Source of the DNA: Candidatus Gottesmanbacteria bacterium
GTDB taxonomy: Bacteria; Patescibacteriota; Microgenomatia; UBA10105; UBA927
DNA length: 6,086 bases
NCBI GenBank assembly: GCA_016218185.1
Contig: JACREP010000094.1
Span: 1 to 6,086 of the forward strand
Direction of reading: 5' to 3'
Shown: piece by piece, positions 4,770 through 6,086 of the stretch
How positions within the stretch are numbered: the first letter of the stretch is position 1
Layout of the letters: the number at the start of each line of letters is the position of its first letter
Made by a program: the position numbers and the translations under genes
Notes under the pieces: model-generated
Database searches by the model: none
What the model saw: the letters and a program-made list of their open reading frames with translations, nothing else
Told to the model about the DNA's origin: nothing

Positions 4770-5312
4770 TCACCTGTTTTCTTTTTTTCGTTTCATACTC
4801 ACCAAATATACCATCAACCTACCGATTCCCCACCCCAATAATCCCCCGGCGACCACGTCCAGGGGAAAGTGTTTGCCGATGTAGATGCGGGAGAAGGATA
4901 TAAGGATGGCCAACAGATAAAAGATCCATCGCCATTTCGGTTCTTTATTTGACAATACCACCGCCATGGCCCAGGCAATCGTGGCGTGGCCGGATGGAAA
5001 AGAAAAATCCGTCCTGCCGTCTCCTACGATAACAGCTCCAGCCTCAAGGGCGGGCCTTGAGCGTGCAGCCCACGGTTTAAGGATCTGTTCAACCAACAGC
5101 CAACTGGCCGCCCCTGCCAAAACGAGCGGCGCAAAAAACCAGCGATCCTTCTTTTCTTCACGCAAAAATAACCATACACCGATGACAAACCACACGAGGC
5201 CTGCCGTCCCAACCCCGGAAAGAGCGATGGCCAAACTGTCCGCCCACGCAGGATGCGGCAGGTGGTTAAGGAAAAGAAACAGCGACTGATCCAGTGCTAG
5301 GAGTGTTTGCAT
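4770..5312 (-). CDS. PAP2-family phosphatase, BcrC/PgpB-like undecaprenyl-diphosphatase candidate
   Basis: A 180-aa membrane phosphatase with all three catalytic motifs: KPWAARSRP at 79-87 (K-x6-RP), FPSGHAT at 105-111 with H109, and SRIYIGKHFPLD at 141-152 with R142, H148 and D152. Size and layout fit the small bacterial PAP2 proteins that hydrolyse undecaprenyl pyrophosphate to the monophosphate, recycling the lipid carrier for wall and polysaccharide synthesis; phosphatidylglycerophosphate is an alternative substrate. About five to six hydrophobic segments are visible (for example 29-50, 60-78, 111-121, 128-141, 152-170), ending in a basic tail, MKRKKENR. It starts 9 nt after the stop of the 70-aa gene, without a Shine-Dalgarno, so the two are likely co-transcribed and possibly coupled. 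Unlike the second PAP2 protein in this window it shows no motif defect. Confidence 0.92.
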   Translation of the reverse strand: MQTLLALDQSLFLFLNHLPHPAWADSLAIALSGVGTAGLVWFVIGVWLFLREEKKDRWFFAPLVLAGAASWLLVEQILKPWAARSRPALEAGAVIVGDGRTDFSFPSGHATIAWAMAVVLSNKEPKWRWIFYLLAILISFSRIYIGKHFPLDVVAGGLLGWGIGRLMVYLVSMKRKKENR

Positions 5313-5321
5313 AAGAAGCAG

Positions 5322-5534
5322 TTACGGCTTGGTCTTGGCTGGGACGGGTGTTGCCGACGGCAAGGCCAACGGAACCGGTGTCGGAGAGATGAAAATAATT
5401 TTGATGGCATTGTCTTCCGGCACCGGGGAAACCGTTTTTCGCGCCGACAAAAGCACGCCTACCACAATCGCGATGAGGATAAAGAACCCAAACAAGAGTG
5501 TCACGGCTGCCAATGTCCGCCTGCGGTCATCCAT
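5322..5534 (-). CDS. Small single-pass membrane protein with Pro-rich tail, 70 aa
   Basis: Not a family I recognise. The start at 5534 gives a basic N-terminus, MDDRRRTL, one strong hydrophobic helix (residues ~9-28, ending GVLLSA), then a polar segment and a proline-rich tail, SPTPVPLALPSATPVPAKTKP without its first residue. The expected topology is N-terminus inside with the tail outside or in the wall region. An upstream in-frame ATG at 5591 would add 19 residues across a hairpin region and is less likely. There is no Shine-Dalgarno; a TATACT -10 box ends 6 nt before ATG, again suggesting a leaderless start. It lies between topA and a PAP2 gene and may be an accessory or anchoring protein, but the sequence gives no direct evidence of function. 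Confidence 0.7.
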   Translation of the reverse strand: MDDRRRTLAAVTLLFGFFILIAIVVGVLLSARKTVSPVPEDNAIKIIFISPTPVPLALPSATPVPAKTKP

Positions 5535-5540
5535 ACGTTT

Positions 5541-5568
5541 AGTATACAGCCAGAGAGCAACACCAGCA
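5541..5568 (-). promoter_or_regulatory. Candidate leaderless promoter of the 70-aa gene
   Basis: The minus strand has TTGCTG (5568-5563) as a poor -35, 16 bases (5562-5547), then TATACT (5546-5541), a five-of-six -10 box. ATG at 5534 follows after six bases, placing the expected transcription start at the start codon. Confidence 0.45.
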
Positions 5569-5573
5569 AGGCC

Positions 5574-5637
5574 AGTTACTTGGCAAAACAATTTTTTGTT
5601 TTTCTAAGTAACGAAGTAACTTGCGTTGCTCGCGTTG
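5574..5637. repeat. Repeat-rich spacer between topA and the 70-aa gene
   Basis: AGTTACTT (5574-5581) is the inverted complement of AAGTAACT (5614-5621) and, over seven bases, of AAGTAAC (5606-5612), so two alternative hairpins are possible. Inside, AAAACAA (5585-5591) pairs with TTGTTTT (5596-5602). AAGTAACG/AAGTAACT and GCGTTGCTC/GCGTTGCTA (5623-5640) are short direct repeats. No T-run follows the stem on the minus strand, so it is not a clear intrinsic terminator for topA. Confidence 0.6.
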
Positions 5638-6086
5638 CTATTTTATATCTTCCTTCTTCCACGCCGCAAAGGTGCATTTCGGATAATTGCTGCAACCGTA
5701 AAATGTTTTGCCCCGATGGCTTTTTTTTATCACAATGTCTCCCCCGCACCGGGGACACTTCATATCGATTTTTTCCGCAAACTGGCGGGTATAGCGGCAC
5801 GCCGGAAACGTACTGCACGCCACAAATTTGCCGTATCGCCCCACCCTGATCACCAAAGGATTTCCGCATTCCGGACATTTTTCGTCTATCACTTCTTCGG
5901 CTACTTTCACTTTATCTGCCGTCTCGTAGGTTTCGTTGAGACGCTTTTCAAAGGGCGCGTAAAACTCCGCAATCACCGGTACCCACGGCGTTTCTCCGTT
6001 TGCGATCGCATCGAGGTTGCCTTCCATTTTTGCCGTAAAGGGAAGATCCATGATGTCCGGAAAATACTGAACCAAAAAATCCGTCA
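5638..6086 (-). CDS. topA: DNA topoisomerase I, C-terminal part (start outside window)
   Basis: The last ~149 residues of type IA DNA topoisomerase, which relaxes negative supercoils. The visible part opens in frame at the window edge with TDFLVQYFPDIMD, matching the TopA region after the catalytic core (VTDFL..FP.I). This is followed by FTAKMEGNLDAIANGE and the W-x-PVIAEFYAPFE stretch. Two Cys4 zinc-finger modules finish the protein: CPECG ... ACSTFPAC and CPRCGG ... GCSNYPKC. These bind zinc and contact single-stranded DNA. E. coli TopA has a longer C-terminal region, so this is a short form. The active-site tyrosine lies upstream, outside the window. The gene ends with TAG at 5640-5638. 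A TTG at 6075 should not be taken as the start, because homologous sequence continues through it. Confidence 0.96.
   Translation of the reverse strand, partial: TDFLVQYFPDIMDLPFTAKMEGNLDAIANGETPWVPVIAEFYAPFEKRLNETYETADKVKVAEEVIDEKCPECGNPLVIRVGRYGKFVACSTFPACRYTRQFAEKIDMKCPRCGGDIVIKKSHRGKTFYGCSNYPKCTFAAWKKEDIK

Overview
The window suggests a bacterium, probably a member of the Patescibacteria (Candidate Phyla Radiation). Three things point that way: a 16S rRNA whose helix 15 differs from the usual bacterial sequence but keeps its base pairing, several compact genes without Shine-Dalgarno sequences, and a TopA with only two C-terminal zinc fingers. The class cannot be named from this window. TGA ends at least two genes, so there is no sign of UGA recoding.

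Layout. Positions 1-411 hold the first ~411 nt of a 16S rRNA gene on the minus strand, running out of the window. Positions 412-834 hold no protein gene. They carry a highly structured rRNA leader and promoter region (412-705) and a compact minus-strand unit (706-813): a near-consensus promoter, a ~73-nt RNA and an intrinsic terminator. Positions 835-1861 are a complete IS5-family insertion sequence with terminal inverted repeats, a possible 3-bp target duplication and an intact plus-strand DDE transposase. Its ribosome-binding site sits inside a hairpin. The IS landed between the stop codon of a 103-aa gene of unknown function (1872-2183) and the promoter of the small RNA.

Positions 2257-6086 are a minus-strand gene run, in transcription order: 3' end of topA, a 70-aa single-pass membrane protein, a BcrC/PgpB-type PAP2 phosphatase, a TrmH-family (SPOUT) RNA methyltransferase, a second divergent PAP2 protein, and a TetA-like MFS exporter. 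The last three are packed tightly, with an ATGA stop/start overlap between PAP2 and the MFS gene. The two PAP2 proteins and the exporter suggest cell-envelope lipid metabolism and efflux, but they form no recognisable dedicated pathway.

Two sequence habits recur. First, at least two genes have a -10 box ending only 6 nt before ATG and no Shine-Dalgarno, as expected for leaderless mRNAs, while the IS transposase and the 103-aa gene have strong Shine-Dalgarno sequences. Second, short 7-9 bp repeats occur inside genes and at gene borders. I see no clearly new multi-gene system. The most interesting objects are the ~73-nt RNA and the structured region in front of the rRNA.
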